Shown one piece after another: positions 36,567 through 47,719 of a stretch of DNA of 53,621 nucleotides. The stretch is taken from assembly GCA_910592205.1 (NCBI GenBank), contig CAJVPJ010000054.1, positions 1-53,621 on the forward strand. The letters are read 5' to 3'. The stretch's first letter is position 1; each line of letters starts with the position of its first letter. This stretch comes from Paraglomus occultum. Lineage: Eukaryota > Glomeromycota > Glomeromycetes > Paraglomerales > Paraglomeraceae. Under the pieces are notes generated by a model, which was given only the letters and a program-made list of their open reading frames with translations, did not search any database and had not been told where the DNA came from. The translations under genes and the position numbers were made by a program.

Positions 36567-37367
36567 GTCGAAAATATACGCGGTGTGCTGGCTCAAAAGA
36601 AATTTGGCGTGCAAATTAAAATTGCACTGCCTCACGTCACACAAATTGTAGATGATTAAATGTATTTTCCATATTTTCCATTTTCTAACACCAAGTATGC
36701 ATCGATGGCAATCAAAATCACAAGATTAAGTTTATCATTCTGTTTACGAAACTACGCAATAATTTGGTTATAGACGATAAAAAATCTGTTCATCCACATG
36801 AGCATCAACTAATTGTTGGGATAGTACCGTAATTATACAATTTTATTTCGCTCGTATGCAGTACTGACGTTGAACAATTGATATTCCACAAAAAAGGATA
36901 TTGCATGACAAAAATATTCAACGGGAAATGCAGCGTTAGATCCATAATAAACATACATTTAATCGGTTTAATCAATAATTCATATCAAGACCCGGTGGAA
37001 ATCCACAAATCATTTGTACTCTCACTTACGGATACGTTTATCATTATCCCGACATAGGATTAACATGAGCTTTCGCTTATCAAACGAAAAAAAGAAAGAA
37101 AGCAATAGAGAATACACATTCCAAATTAACATCAGCCAACCAAAGGGCTTGATCTACCAGGCACGTGCTAGGCTGCCTTAGATATATGTGCGCGTGCATT
37201 GAGATATAATCTAGGCGGAAAGCACAATAAGAGGACCTTCCGTCATCAGGTATAAATAGTGTCCAGCATGAGAAAAATTAAGTGACTACTGCATATACTC
37301 TTGAATAGAGAAAACAAATGCACCTCCTTTGAAATCGCAAATAATTTTATTTAGTTCACTCTTGCAT
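36567..37367. other. Intergenic, no gene seen
   Basis: RFC3 promoter side and eL28 3' flank. Nothing else recognisable. Confidence 0.5.
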
Positions 37368-38211
37368 TTATACTTGTTGAGAGACTTCCTCCGGTTGAGA
37401 GATTTCCTCCGGTTGAGAACGTCCCTTTGTATGGCGACGACCCTCCTTTGCTGGATGAGACTTGATTGGTTTTTGGGACTCGTAAATAGCAGAAATACGA
37501 GCTAATGTTTCCTACGCGTATATAATTAATTCGTATTAGAATCGAATGTACCAGATGAATGAAATCACAACAACAACTGATAAACTGTGTGAGAGGTAAA
37601 TCTGATCATAATATCATCGATATGGCAACATCTTTACGCCCAGTAATCATGTAAGTTAATCCAACCGAGTTCTAGCGTGTTGCGTAAAAAAAGCTTATCT
37701 CTCCTCCTTTAGAAACCCAATAATCCAGCTTACTTTTTGCAAATCAGGGCGATAGTAAGATCGCGTCAAAGAGTTAGTAACACTCTTGGCAGCACGTCTT
37801 ACTCCTCTCCTCAAAGTGACTGTATGGATCTTATCGGCAGGTTTGCGTTCGGATACTTTGGTTTTTTTTGTGCTTACTACGACACCTTTTCCTTCGCGTG
37901 CTTCCGTAACACCAATTGCCTTGTATAAACAATATAATAATTACATTCGCTTCTCGTAATAAACAGTTATTTTGAAAATTACATAAAAGATACCTTTCTA
38001 TTGGCAATTCCCGAATACTTGAATGAATTCAAGTTGGTGAGATTGTTTCGTTCAGCCGAGAGTTGTACCCCATTGCGCTTCAATAAAAAGGAGGAGCGGT
38101 TTTTGGTTATAAGCCTGCATTTGTAACGAGATGTGGATAAGCCTATACAGACGCATTCTTTAACATCCAAACAGCAAACAGTATTGCTAACCAAACGAGA
38201 TCAGGATCCAT
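37368..38211 (-). CDS. RPL28: Cytosolic 60S ribosomal protein eL28
   Basis: Four exons: 38211-38192 (20 nt), 38114-37994, 37919-37734, 37511-37368 (156 aa). Landmarks: MDPDLVW|LITKNRSSFLLKRNG, NLTNLNSFKYSGIANRK, GKGVVV, RSYYRPDLQK, ARISAIYESQKP; the NSFKYSG, YRPDL and ISAI..SQKP words are typical for eL28. The first exon ends two bases into the Trp codon. The C-terminus carries a short imperfect repeat, SQPEE I/V. The protein is absent from budding yeast but present in many other eukaryotes. It is divergently arranged with eL13. Confidence 0.9.
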
Positions 38212-38636
38212 GGTTAATTCTATCTCTGTTATACAAGTCATTAAACAAACAGTGCACCGAAACAAAGGATAAACACATTATAAGCATTACTCGTTTCAAA
38301 TATCCGATCAAGAGAAAAGCCAAAACGGAAAAGCAACTCACTATGAAAGCCTGGTCGTTTCCCAAAAATCAAAAAGGAGGAAGTCAAAATGTAAAGCAGT
38401 GCGATTTTATTTGCAGAGAAATTTTTTTCTGAGAATGTTAAGCAAATTGAGCACGTGTACAACTACGTCACATTTTGATCCTTTTATGGACATTTCCTCA
38501 ATCCCATCAATTTCCTCCTCTTTCCAAATTCCTTGTGTAGGGTAAGTTCACAATAGTCACCAATCCATCCATCTGTTTATCTATTCACAAGCCTTCCATA
38601 CTATTTCCCTTCTGCTTCAACGAAAAAGACTGAACC
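38212..38636. promoter_or_regulatory. Shared divergent promoter of two 60S protein genes
   Basis: 425 nt separate the start codons of eL28 (-) and eL13 (+). Pyrimidine-rich stretches just before the eL13 start (CTTCTGCTTCAACG) are typical of ribosomal-protein leaders. A head-to-head pair allows joint control; this is inference from arrangement. Confidence 0.5.
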
Positions 38637-39541
38637 ATGAAACACAACAACCAACTTCCGAATGCACATTTCCACAAGGACTGGCAACTCCGTGTGAAAA
38701 CCTGGTTTGATCAACCAGGACGTAAGAAGAGAAGGAGACTCAATCGTATCAAAAAGGCTGCTAGAATTGCACCTCGTCCGGTTGAGCTGTTACGACCTGC
38801 AGTTAGATGTCCCACAATTAGGTACAACATGAAGTTGAGAGCTGGGCGTGGATTTACCCTGGAGGAGCTGAAGGTTGGTTTTAACTTAAGTATATTGAAG
38901 TAGCGAAGAATGGGAATTATTAAAAGAGAAGGAATGAACGGATTGATAGATCAGGCGAGTTTGATAGTTGGCTTATCGTGTGAATGAGCATCGATCAAAA
39001 ACTAATGAGGAAAAATGCGACGTTGAAATGAAGAAATTCTCACCTTTTGTGACAGTCCTGTTAATGAACAAGCCATTGATTTTAATGTTCTTTCTAAACA
39101 ACCGTATATATAATTTATTCTATCTTTATTTTTTTATTCCTGTGCAAATAGAGCGCTGGCATTAACCGTAGGGAAGCCCTAACGATCGGTATTCCGGTAG
39201 ACCATCGTCGTAAGAACAGATCAGTCGAATCTCTCGAACTTAACGTTGCACGCTTGAAGACCTATAAATCCAAGCTCATTATTTTTCCCAAGAAATTGCG
39301 CAAACCCAAGCCGGGTGATTCGAATCCGGTTGAATTGGCCCAAGCAAAACAAATTAAAGGACCTGTTTTGGCTATTGAACAAACATGGGTTACGGAAAAT
39401 CCTCGTAAGATTACGGAGGAAGAAAAGAATTTCGATGCATACTCTACCCTTCGGAGGGCACGCTCTGATGCGCGTCTCGTTGGTGTGCGCGAAATGCGAC
39501 GCAAGGCCAAAGAAGAGGAAGAAGCCAATAAGAAGAAATAG
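38637..39541 (+). CDS. RPL13: Cytosolic 60S ribosomal protein eL13
   Basis: Two exons, 38637-38873 and 39152-39541 (208 aa; animal form 211). Landmarks: [59 protein letters not shown]|, [52 protein letters not shown], and a Lys/Glu-rich C-terminus ending NKKK. All conserved eL13 blocks are present. The single intron is 278 nt. Confidence 0.95.
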
Positions 39542-41248
39542 GACAAAGTTGGAAGTGAAAAGGAAGCCATTGATAATTAACGTTTATATTGTATTTTACA
39601 TTCGACGGCGTTTGGAAGTTGGAAATAAAATATAATTGCAGAATGGAGTGCGCGTGTATATTATTGACAATTAACTGTATATAAGAAAAAAATTATATTC
39701 ATAAAGAGAGAAGGATTTAGTCATTTTATTGAACCACTTCGTCTTGGACAAGATATCCTTGATATTTCGGTCGGCTTCACTATGGACACCAAACCAGCGT
39801 TGGTATAGATGTATCGGGACATACTCGATACTATTTCAATTGACTTACTCGATGTAATGTAAAACTTACGCCTTGATATCAGCAAGTCGAATTCTCGCGT
39901 TTCCTGACAGGTCACCTGAGATTCGAGCTCACGTCACCCGTGAAACACTAACGGCTATATATAAGAAAATTTTTTTTGCAAGTTGATCTTCACGCTTACA
40001 TTATTTCCACAATTCTTCAAAAGCGCTTTTTCATCAGATAATTTGTTCAAGCTGGGCGATTATCGATGACGAACGAAGTCGTTACAGAATTGGAGAGTGA
40101 GGAACACCGTTAATCTATGGGTGCGGCATAGTATACGGAGCGGTCTTCGTCACCACTCCAATGAAATATGACGCAAGGATTGACGGCATAGGAAACACGT
40201 AATAGTAAGATAGGAAGAATTGATTATCGTTTATGATTACTCCAAATTTGTTCTTAGTATTTAGAGATAGTACGTTGTATGGAGAGAATGGAGTCAACCT
40301 GAAATAAAGTCTTTGTCTTTTGAGTTAAACGTTTTTGTCATCAGAATAATTATGGTTACTGAGCGTATTACATAGAACTTAGGTGACTTATAGAGCGGTT
40401 GATGGAAGCTAAGGAGAATGTATGGGTTTATCTATCCCATCTTTCAGTCTCTTTGGTGTGGTAATAGGGTTATCAGTACAAACAACTACATTCAATAATA
40501 TCACGTCCGATTTCCAAACCAACAGACATCTTTAATAGGTTCCGAAGTTCATTCTTACTTCCCGTAAAAGCGTGTTCAAGAGTGGCGTATTACCAATTAC
40601 AATGAAAAAGATGAGACTGATATTATAACTTGTTTATTTTTATGGTCTCTGCAGAAGATGAAGATGATAACATATAGACTCACAAGTTAGTAGAATGCAT
40701 TGACCGTGTTGTTCTACGTCCATAAAGTGTGTAATATTGGCACGTTGGTACAAAATGAGGCACGAATACATGATTGCGCTTCTCAAGTTGAGTCTGGCCG
40801 TTGCAAACTCGCCTATAATTTGCGCGCGGAAATAGGACGGCGAAAGAGTAAGCAAATGCTTTTATCTTTTGTACGTGAAAAGGCAGGATCATTCGTTAGT
40901 ATTATTTCTTTTAATTGAAATTTGTATGAGGTAATCGCCTTAAAATGGCTCTTTTAACGAAGTTAGACTTTTTCTCATAATATTGCTTATGTGACGTTCG
41001 CTAACAGCTAAATAGAGTCCTCATTCCTATACATTGAATATGAAGGCTACAACATACTACCGATAACGACAGTAGAACTATAGCAAAAACATTCCAACAA
41101 AGTCAGTTAGTTTCTATCGGTGGGTCCGGCGCTCGCATTCAAACTTACCACGGTGAGAAGTCGTCGAAGCTTACTACAATGAAAAGCTCATTTAGCATGC
41201 TAATATAGGATCTACAGAATATGCCTTTACCTCATTTGTTGGATATAC
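39542..41248. other. Intergenic, no gene supported
   Basis: Several 60-72 codon open frames on both strands overlap each other and show no motif. It ends at the tRNA gene. Confidence 0.45.
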
Positions 41249-41333
41249 GGCAACGTGGCCGAGTTGGTCTAAGGCGCCAGGTTCAGGTCCTGGTCCACGT
41301 CAGTGGGCGTGAGTTCAAATCTCACCGTTGTCA
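41249..41333 (+). tRNA. tRNA-Leu (anticodon CAG)
   Basis: The acceptor stem GGCAACG pairs with CGTTGTC (one G-U). The A-box region is TGGCCGAGTTGGTCTAAGGC. The anticodon stem CCAGG/CCTGG encloses TTCAGGT, giving anticodon CAG. A long variable arm (TCCACGTCAGTGGGC) as expected for a class II tRNA is followed by the T-arm with GTTCAAATC. The discriminator base is A. No intron and no encoded CCA. Confidence 0.95.
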
Positions 41334-41866
41334 CACGAACTCTCCAGTCGCGAATATCAAGTCGCATTGGTGTGGTTTTTTATAATTTGATGTTAGCATA
41401 ATTGGCGGTTGATGTCTTCAACGTGCATATACCCATTCAAAATAATTACACCAATTATTACTTTCCTTGGACCTCTGTGCAAAATTTTAGCCCTCTCCTT
41501 TTTGGACAACGGCCTGAACATTCTGTACTGAATCATTTTCTTTATAACGCTTCTGCCAGCTCTTTTTCAGTTTTCAGAACAAAATTGCACGGAGCCAGAC
41601 TGACTGTAACAGGAGCGACAGACGCGAATGCTTTTGTCATAACGGTTTTTGACTGATGTGCTTTGGTAGACATTTTCAAAATCCGAATGCTTGTGACAAT
41701 GCCTGTATTTAACATAATTAATGCTTAGATTATTCTATAGCTGATCTTTATGAGACATCCTTTGGCAACGTTTTCGTAGCTTTAATTGATAACTTCCTTT
41801 TTCTACTGTCAAAACTTATTAATTTGTAGGTGACCATCACAATTTTGATAAATTATTATTGCATGC
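41334..41866. other. Intergenic, no gene supported
   Basis: An 84-codon frame at 41402-41656 starts at TTG, has no recognised motif and is not accepted. Confidence 0.4.
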
Positions 41867-42265
41867 ATGAGACGAACATTGATATTATCCTTGGCCGTTT
41901 TATCTGCTTCCGGTGAGTAAGCATAAGTGTATATTATAGGGTTTACAGCTCATAGTAACTCTTGTCGACATTAATGCGGTGACGATAATATTTTGTTATT
42001 AGCATTAGAGCAACACAGGGATCGGAGAGAAAACTATTATGCCTTTTTTAGATTGCGAGATGTCGTTTTCCTTTATAGTCACGTTTTTCTGATTCGGTTG
42101 AACAGTGTGCAATTGAATTGTGTGTCTCGCCGACATTCAGGAGAGATTTCAGTTGCAACCGTGTGCACTCGTTTATTTACGAAAAGTGAGCTCTCTCGTA
42201 AGACTAATATGAACATTTTGGGGTTTACTATTTCTACGCGCTATATTAATATATTGTATAGATAA
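41867..42265 (+). CDS. Candidate small secreted protein
   Basis: Exon 1 (41867-41912) encodes MRRTLILSLAVLSAS, which looks like a signal peptide with a small-residue cleavage site. It is followed by a good donor GGTGAGTAAG. A 90-nt intron ends at AG 42001-42002. Exon 2 continues in phase as A-LEQHRDRRENYYAFF to a TAA at 42263-42265 (about 103 aa). Two Cys remain after the signal. Exon 2 may be interrupted by a further intron, because its second half has an unremarkable composition. No homologue recognised. The signal peptide plus donor is the only real support. Confidence 0.35.
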
Positions 42266-44163
42266 CGGATAATCTTCTAATTCTAATTTTTTATTTCATG
42301 TAAAAACAATGCATTTATTATTTCTCATTAAAGGAAAACGAGAAATGTGATCAAAAATTCATTGATATTGTTCAGACATGAAGGCAGTCGGATGGTTGGC
42401 ATGTCATCTTAACTGTCAACTTTTCGAGAAAAAAAAATCGAAGGTAATTAAGAAAAATTGTCGAAACAAGTATAAAACAGTTTTTTTTATATCACCAGGA
42501 AAGTGATAATCCAACGGCTAGTATAAACGAAAATACTATGAGCCAATCAGGTCCAGAAAAGAAACTGTTGTTGTGACCAGAGTCAATGTATTACTTTACG
42601 AGTTGCAGAAGGCTGTTATTCGAATAGAAATTTTAGGGGAAATCCCCACCATTTTCTAGTAGCTGTTTGATTGCGGTAGCGACAAGGAGAAAACGAATAA
42701 CAATAAATTAATTAAATTATTATGATCATATCGTAATAAGTTACGAAAAGGTATATTATGAAATGTCAAGCTGCGTGCATGCGACAAGTCATTATTATAA
42801 AATTTTGTCAATTGCATATTAAATAAACAAAATTTTCAACGGTACCATTGTGGAAATAATTGACAATCTGTAATTGACTATATGAAATGCACACGAAACT
42901 TTTTATTTACGGGCAACAGTCATGTTTAATAATTGTGACAATTAAACAAGATTGAATTAATATAACAGAAAAAGCGGATTTTAAGAATCATAAACTACCA
43001 TTACGAATTCCAAAAATAACTACCGACCAAGTTTTTAACCTACAGTACAGGAAAATAGTAAAATAAAATAAAAATAAGATAAAAGCTTTTCGAACGCGTA
43101 TATGTTATGCAATATAAACTATCATGTTTCGCTTCTTTATGTTGTTTATGTGAAGTCTTATGCCATAAAATTGTGGTATGACACAATAAAACCTCTCATA
43201 AGTTATTAAATAAAGTATAGAACGTACCATTACTCCGTTTAGCACAAAAACAATAGTTCTTTGCCATTTTTTTGCAACAGAATTTGATATCACGTCTGAT
43301 GACCATCGTGTGCTTGTAAATTTTCTGCTGAAGCAGAATCAAAATTAAAGACACTCAGAACATTAAAGACATTACCGGAGAAGTCAGATTACTTAAGTGA
43401 AATATGGTTATTTGATTCAGTCTTCGCGAATTTTGTTAAGCATGAGTCTGCACGTGAATTATCCTATATCTCATCAGCGATAGGCGACGAACCCTTCGAT
43501 GATGTGTAGATACCGCATATATTATATTTAGAGAAAGTACCAATTACTTCTTTTTCTTTTGGAGACTTAAAAGAACTCCTCAGAAAACTGGTCGACTCAT
43601 TGATGCTGCAAACATTAACAATACTCCGCCATTGCATTGCCTGTTCTGACGAAAGTTTAATTTTATACTAGACGTGCAGACGCATTATTATTATGACCAT
43701 TTATTGGCGTTGTGGTTTACTGTGTGGAGTTGTTCGATGGGCAACTAATACTGCGGTATCATATGTTTTTGTTCAATTGACATGTCGTTGAATCATTCAA
43801 GATTTTGAACCCACTATGCTTACTTCGAGGGTCGCTACGTCTATGAAGCACAGTTAAATTAAATTATTATACAAATCGTATACTGAGAAATGTTTTAAAA
43901 CATTTGGTGCATACATCGCTTTGAACAATTATTGATTTGAAATTTTAACAATCCGAATTTGCGTGGATTACTTGACAAATATGAAAGCGAAGATGTCTAT
44001 AAAATACAGTCATTAGCCTAGTAAGAAACGAGATGTCGTTTCTCGACAGATTTTATTAATTGCATAGAAGCATAATTGACTCACATCACAAATTCTTGCG
44101 GCGTGTGTCTTGCATTAAGTCCAGTAGCAAACTTTTAAACATCCAGTATCTCGACAACAAAAC
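42266..44163. other. AT-rich intergenic, no gene seen
   Basis: No coding signature was recognised; short open frames at 43105-43293 and elsewhere lack motifs. Confidence 0.45.
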
Positions 44164-44943
44164 TTATTTCGAAGAGGACGGTTTAGCATTTGCCATAAGT
44201 GAAATCTTCATCTGCATTACGTCAATTGTGGCTATAATAATAGCAGTTAGTCGATAATATCTGATACATTCCTTAACCACATGTCGATAAGCACCTTGTA
44301 AGTTGTTCTGCTTTATTGTTATTGTTTGATCCAGAGTCTCGAGATTTTTCTTCACATAGTCAACCTTTTCGACGTAAAATTTTATTGCATCGGGAATATC
44401 CTACAAATACAAAAGGCAGGTGTCAGTCATTTGCCAGAACGATGATTTCACCAGGAGATTTTCAAAGAATACCTTCTCGACGTAGTAGCCAGTCCCGACA
44501 TCAACAATGACTTTTTCTATATCTGCCAATTCTCCAGGAACATACAAGTAATTAAATTGAACAGTTAAAGATACATAACATGATGACTTGCGAAGAATAT
44601 ATGTACATAAAATAGGATATAGATTCGGTCAATGGAACAAGAATTCCTTTCCCGGATTTGCTGTCACGAATCTCTTCAACAGACTCGACGCAGTCTTGAA
44701 ACCGATTCTGGGCTTGTTTGAGTTGCCCATATGATGTGGATAAATGTGCCAATTCCTATGCAATTTTTGTACGAAATACCTATTATATCATGATCTAATG
44801 TAATTTTTTATGAATATTTCTTCGTATCTACTCTTATCATTACCTCTGCATATCCAACTACTTACCGCCTCGAGCTGTTTTTTCACATCGATAAGTTGTG
44901 ATATCTCCAAGTCAGTCAACTCTATAGTTTTGGAGGAAGACAT
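44164..44943 (-). CDS. PFDN5: Prefoldin subunit 5 (alpha-type, Gim5)
   Basis: Subunit of the hexameric cytosolic co-chaperone that hands actin and tubulin chains to the CCT chaperonin. Five exons: 44943-44866, 44755-44621, 44547-44473, 44400-44295, 44231-44164 (153 aa; human 154). Landmarks: TDLEISQLIDVKKQLEAEL, HLSTSYGQLKQAQNRF, GKGILVPLTES|LYVPGEL, KVIVDVGTGYYVEK, KFYVEKVDYVKKNLETLDQ. Two helical coiled-coil arms flank the central beta hairpin pair, as in alpha-class prefoldins. The intron between LTES and LYVPG is of AT-AC type. Identification is secure. Confidence 0.95.
44548..44620 (-). other. U12-type AT-AC intron in PFDN5
   Basis: The intron (73 nt, minus strand) starts ATATCCTATT and ends TTAATTAC. 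It holds ATCTTTAACT about 16 nt before the 3' end, close to the U12 branch-site consensus TTCCTTAAC. The donor differs from the U12 consensus ATATCCTTT only near its 3' side. The flanking exons join in phase as LTES|LYVPG, matching the family with no gap. No GT-AG choice in the interval preserves this. Position is phase 0. Confidence 0.9.
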
Positions 44944-46569
44944 ATCAAGCCTTTGTTTGTTATGGGTTAAAGTAGGTGAATTTTACGCTGCTATCGAGAT
45001 GCTTGTGTCATATTTCACGTGATTATACGTCGAGTGATGTCACCATAGAATCTCGTGATTAATGGCGGACAGCGTTGTACATATAATATGTTTTTGAAAA
45101 TGGGGCAGAGCACAGGCGGTAGTTATAAAGAAGAGTCGACTGTATAATTTTTGTCAGAATATAAATTTTCAGGGAATATAAAACAGTTATTGGATAACAA
45201 TAATATTATAAGAAAGCCACCAACTGCTTATATACAGTATATTTCGGTCGTTTTACTCGACTGATTTAACACGGCTCATAACTTTGTCGCGCGCATGTGT
45301 GTAATTAATTTCTGATAGCAAAATATGCAAAAAAAAGGGAAACAAAAAAACCCCAACTCTTTTTAAAAAAAGCAAGACGAACTATAATAAATGTACAGCC
45401 ATCAAAATTTTACTATTGCAACTGTATTTAAAATTGTTTGCAATGATATCTCGTCTATCTATTAAAACAATTAAAGCAGGCATACAGATTTTTCAGATCT
45501 TGTCTTCTAACTTTAATTGTTTAATACTAAATAGTCGCTATGTTAACATTACATACTCCATTAATAAATATATTCAGAAATAAATTTAAACGTGAACTTT
45601 TATTGAATGTGTGTAATAATGACATTAGTACTTAGTATACGTGCTAATTCCTTTACTGCGGCAAGTCTATGTGGCATACTAAGCTGATCCGCGATTAATA
45701 AGTAGATGTTACTCGGGATTTTGAATTTTGGTGACATTTCTGGTCACAATTACGCTATTAACAGAACGAATAGTGACTTGAGGTAAGAAGTTTAGAAGCA
45801 AAGAAAACGTAACGCGATTTTGGTGACAACAGGTAATGGCGGGTATATATTTTACCACGTAATACAATTTTGTGGACACAATCAGCTGCCGCTAGGACAT
45901 ATTAAGTCACTGCTAGTACGCGTAGAATCCCGCGTTATTGTTTTTATTACTTTGAGTCAAACGTATATTGATCAATAAAGCATAGTACCTTCTCTACCTC
46001 GCATTGTAAAAATAAAAAAAAAAACACCCCGGCATTACTTTTCGGGGAGACTGTATATAAGCAACCCTTCCTGACCGTCTAAAATCCTCATGTCATGTTG
46101 CCAATGTTTATGTCGTGACTTAAATAATATTCGATTCTGAAATATTCGGATATAATAAACGATCATTATCCTTACGAAACTCTTATTTACTTCACTATTT
46201 TGTTTTTATCTGTTCGCTGATACTAATTATTGACACTCTACGTGACCGGTGGTTTCACAAGATTGTTAATTAGAAATAATTCCCGTTTGAAATATAGCGG
46301 AAGAAATCTATCAACGCAGTAGATCAATTTTAACTCGTCGCTGCGATAAAAAATTAGAGATTCTCGAACAATAAATTAATTGTTTTTTAATTAGAAAAAG
46401 TGACGCACTCGACTAGTCGAAACACTAAATCGAAGACAGCCCTGTTTAAATAGTATTGAATTTTCTCCTTCGATTCTGCAATAGTTTAATTGTTGTTGTT
46501 ATTCTATCGTAAGTACCCTTATTTAGATACGAGTATAGAAAAGATTACGTCGTATAGGGCGTGATGGTT
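44944..46569. other. AT-rich intergenic, no gene seen
   Basis: PFDN5 promoter side and spacer. No coding signature recognised. Confidence 0.45.
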
Positions 46570-46835
46570 TTTGGTAAGAACTTATGAGCCCGAACTTTCT
46601 TTCAAGTTTATTGCAGAGATGTTCAATCGGTTAATATCAGGACTTTGTGCAGGCCAAGGAAGACTTACTACTTTTTTTTTCACAGCTTTTTACTATTTAT
46701 TGGAGTATTGTCCTCTTGAAAAATTGCTTATGTTCAAACTACTGCAATTTCCCCTTCGCTTAATCCACACTTCCATACACCAATTGTTTCTCCACGTTCA
46801 AAAAAATTATTCATTTGACCAACAGTAATAGCTTT
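46570..46835 (-). pseudogene. Internally deleted Tc1/mariner transposase remnant
   Basis: Read from about 46835 downward on the minus strand. A helix-turn-helix start (RGETIGVWKCGLSEGEIA) is followed almost at once by a C-terminal catalytic piece, FFQEDNTPI, then WPAQSPDIN. The whole middle of the transposase, including the first catalytic Asp, is missing. A frame change after SPDIN removes the final catalytic Glu region. It cannot be active. Confidence 0.7.
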
Positions 46836-47719
46836 AACTATCGTTGTGAGTAAAAGTTCCTCGCGATAAATAGCTTTAACTATTATCTCATGGTTACACA
46901 AAATGTATATAATAAAACCAATTATTATTGTTGTTATTATTTACATTTAAATTTATTCTCTATCATTTCTCAACAAAATTTGAACACAAATAGTTTAAAT
47001 AATTTCCGAATACATTTATTAATGGAGTATGTAATGTTAGCATGGCGACTACTTAGTATTAAACAATTAAAGTTAGAAGACAAGATCTAGAATATATGTA
47101 AGATGTCATTGCTTTGTCAAGTGAGAGCAATATTACTCGACAAGATACACTTGTCAGTGGTTGCAGGGATGATTTATAGATCGAGAGTATTTGTTATTTG
47201 ATTCTCATCAACGAGGTTGGCCCAGATACTCATGAAAATATGGTTCATTGCTTTAAACATACTAATACTAATACATTATCAGCCCCTTTAAGGGAAGCTG
47301 AATCAAACTCATTTGAACGTAATATCTGCCATTTTATGAAAATTTAAATGGCTACACCTTTCAAGAGTATGATTAACGGTCTTTTACAGCTTGTACATAT
47401 TAATACCCAGATATTATTATCCAATAAATTCATTTAATAAAGTAATTTTAAATAAACGTGTGGCTGCAAAATTTGGTAGGGTACTGGATATCGATTTGTC
47501 GCGTCTACCGACTTCTATTTTATTTTAACTAGTTTCTCCTACTAATGGGAAAGCCCCGGATTAAATTTCAAAGCAACCAACAGTTCCAAGACTAGGGGAA
47601 GCCCTTTTTGATTTTTTATTTTGATTTTCACCATATTTCATAATTTAATTGTTGCGAGTCGTTTGCATTGTTTTAATGTTTATATTACTTCAGGAAACCT
47701 TGTTTATACCTGAAGTCAG
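46836..47719. other. AT-rich intergenic, no gene seen
   Basis: 3' flank of the TPR-like gene plus spacer. An ACTAATACTAATAC word occurs near 47258; similar words recur at 4693, 4904 and 20446. Confidence 0.45.

Noticed and set aside
39262-39570. 102-codon minus-strand open frame
   Set aside because: Complement of the eL13 C-terminal exon; Ser/Leu-rich composition is the usual mirror of Lys/Glu-rich codons.
44552-44752. Reading prefoldin exon 2 straight through without the AT-AC intron
   Set aside because: It adds unrelated hydrophobic residues, stops, and loses the conserved YVPGEL strand that follows immediately after the AC.
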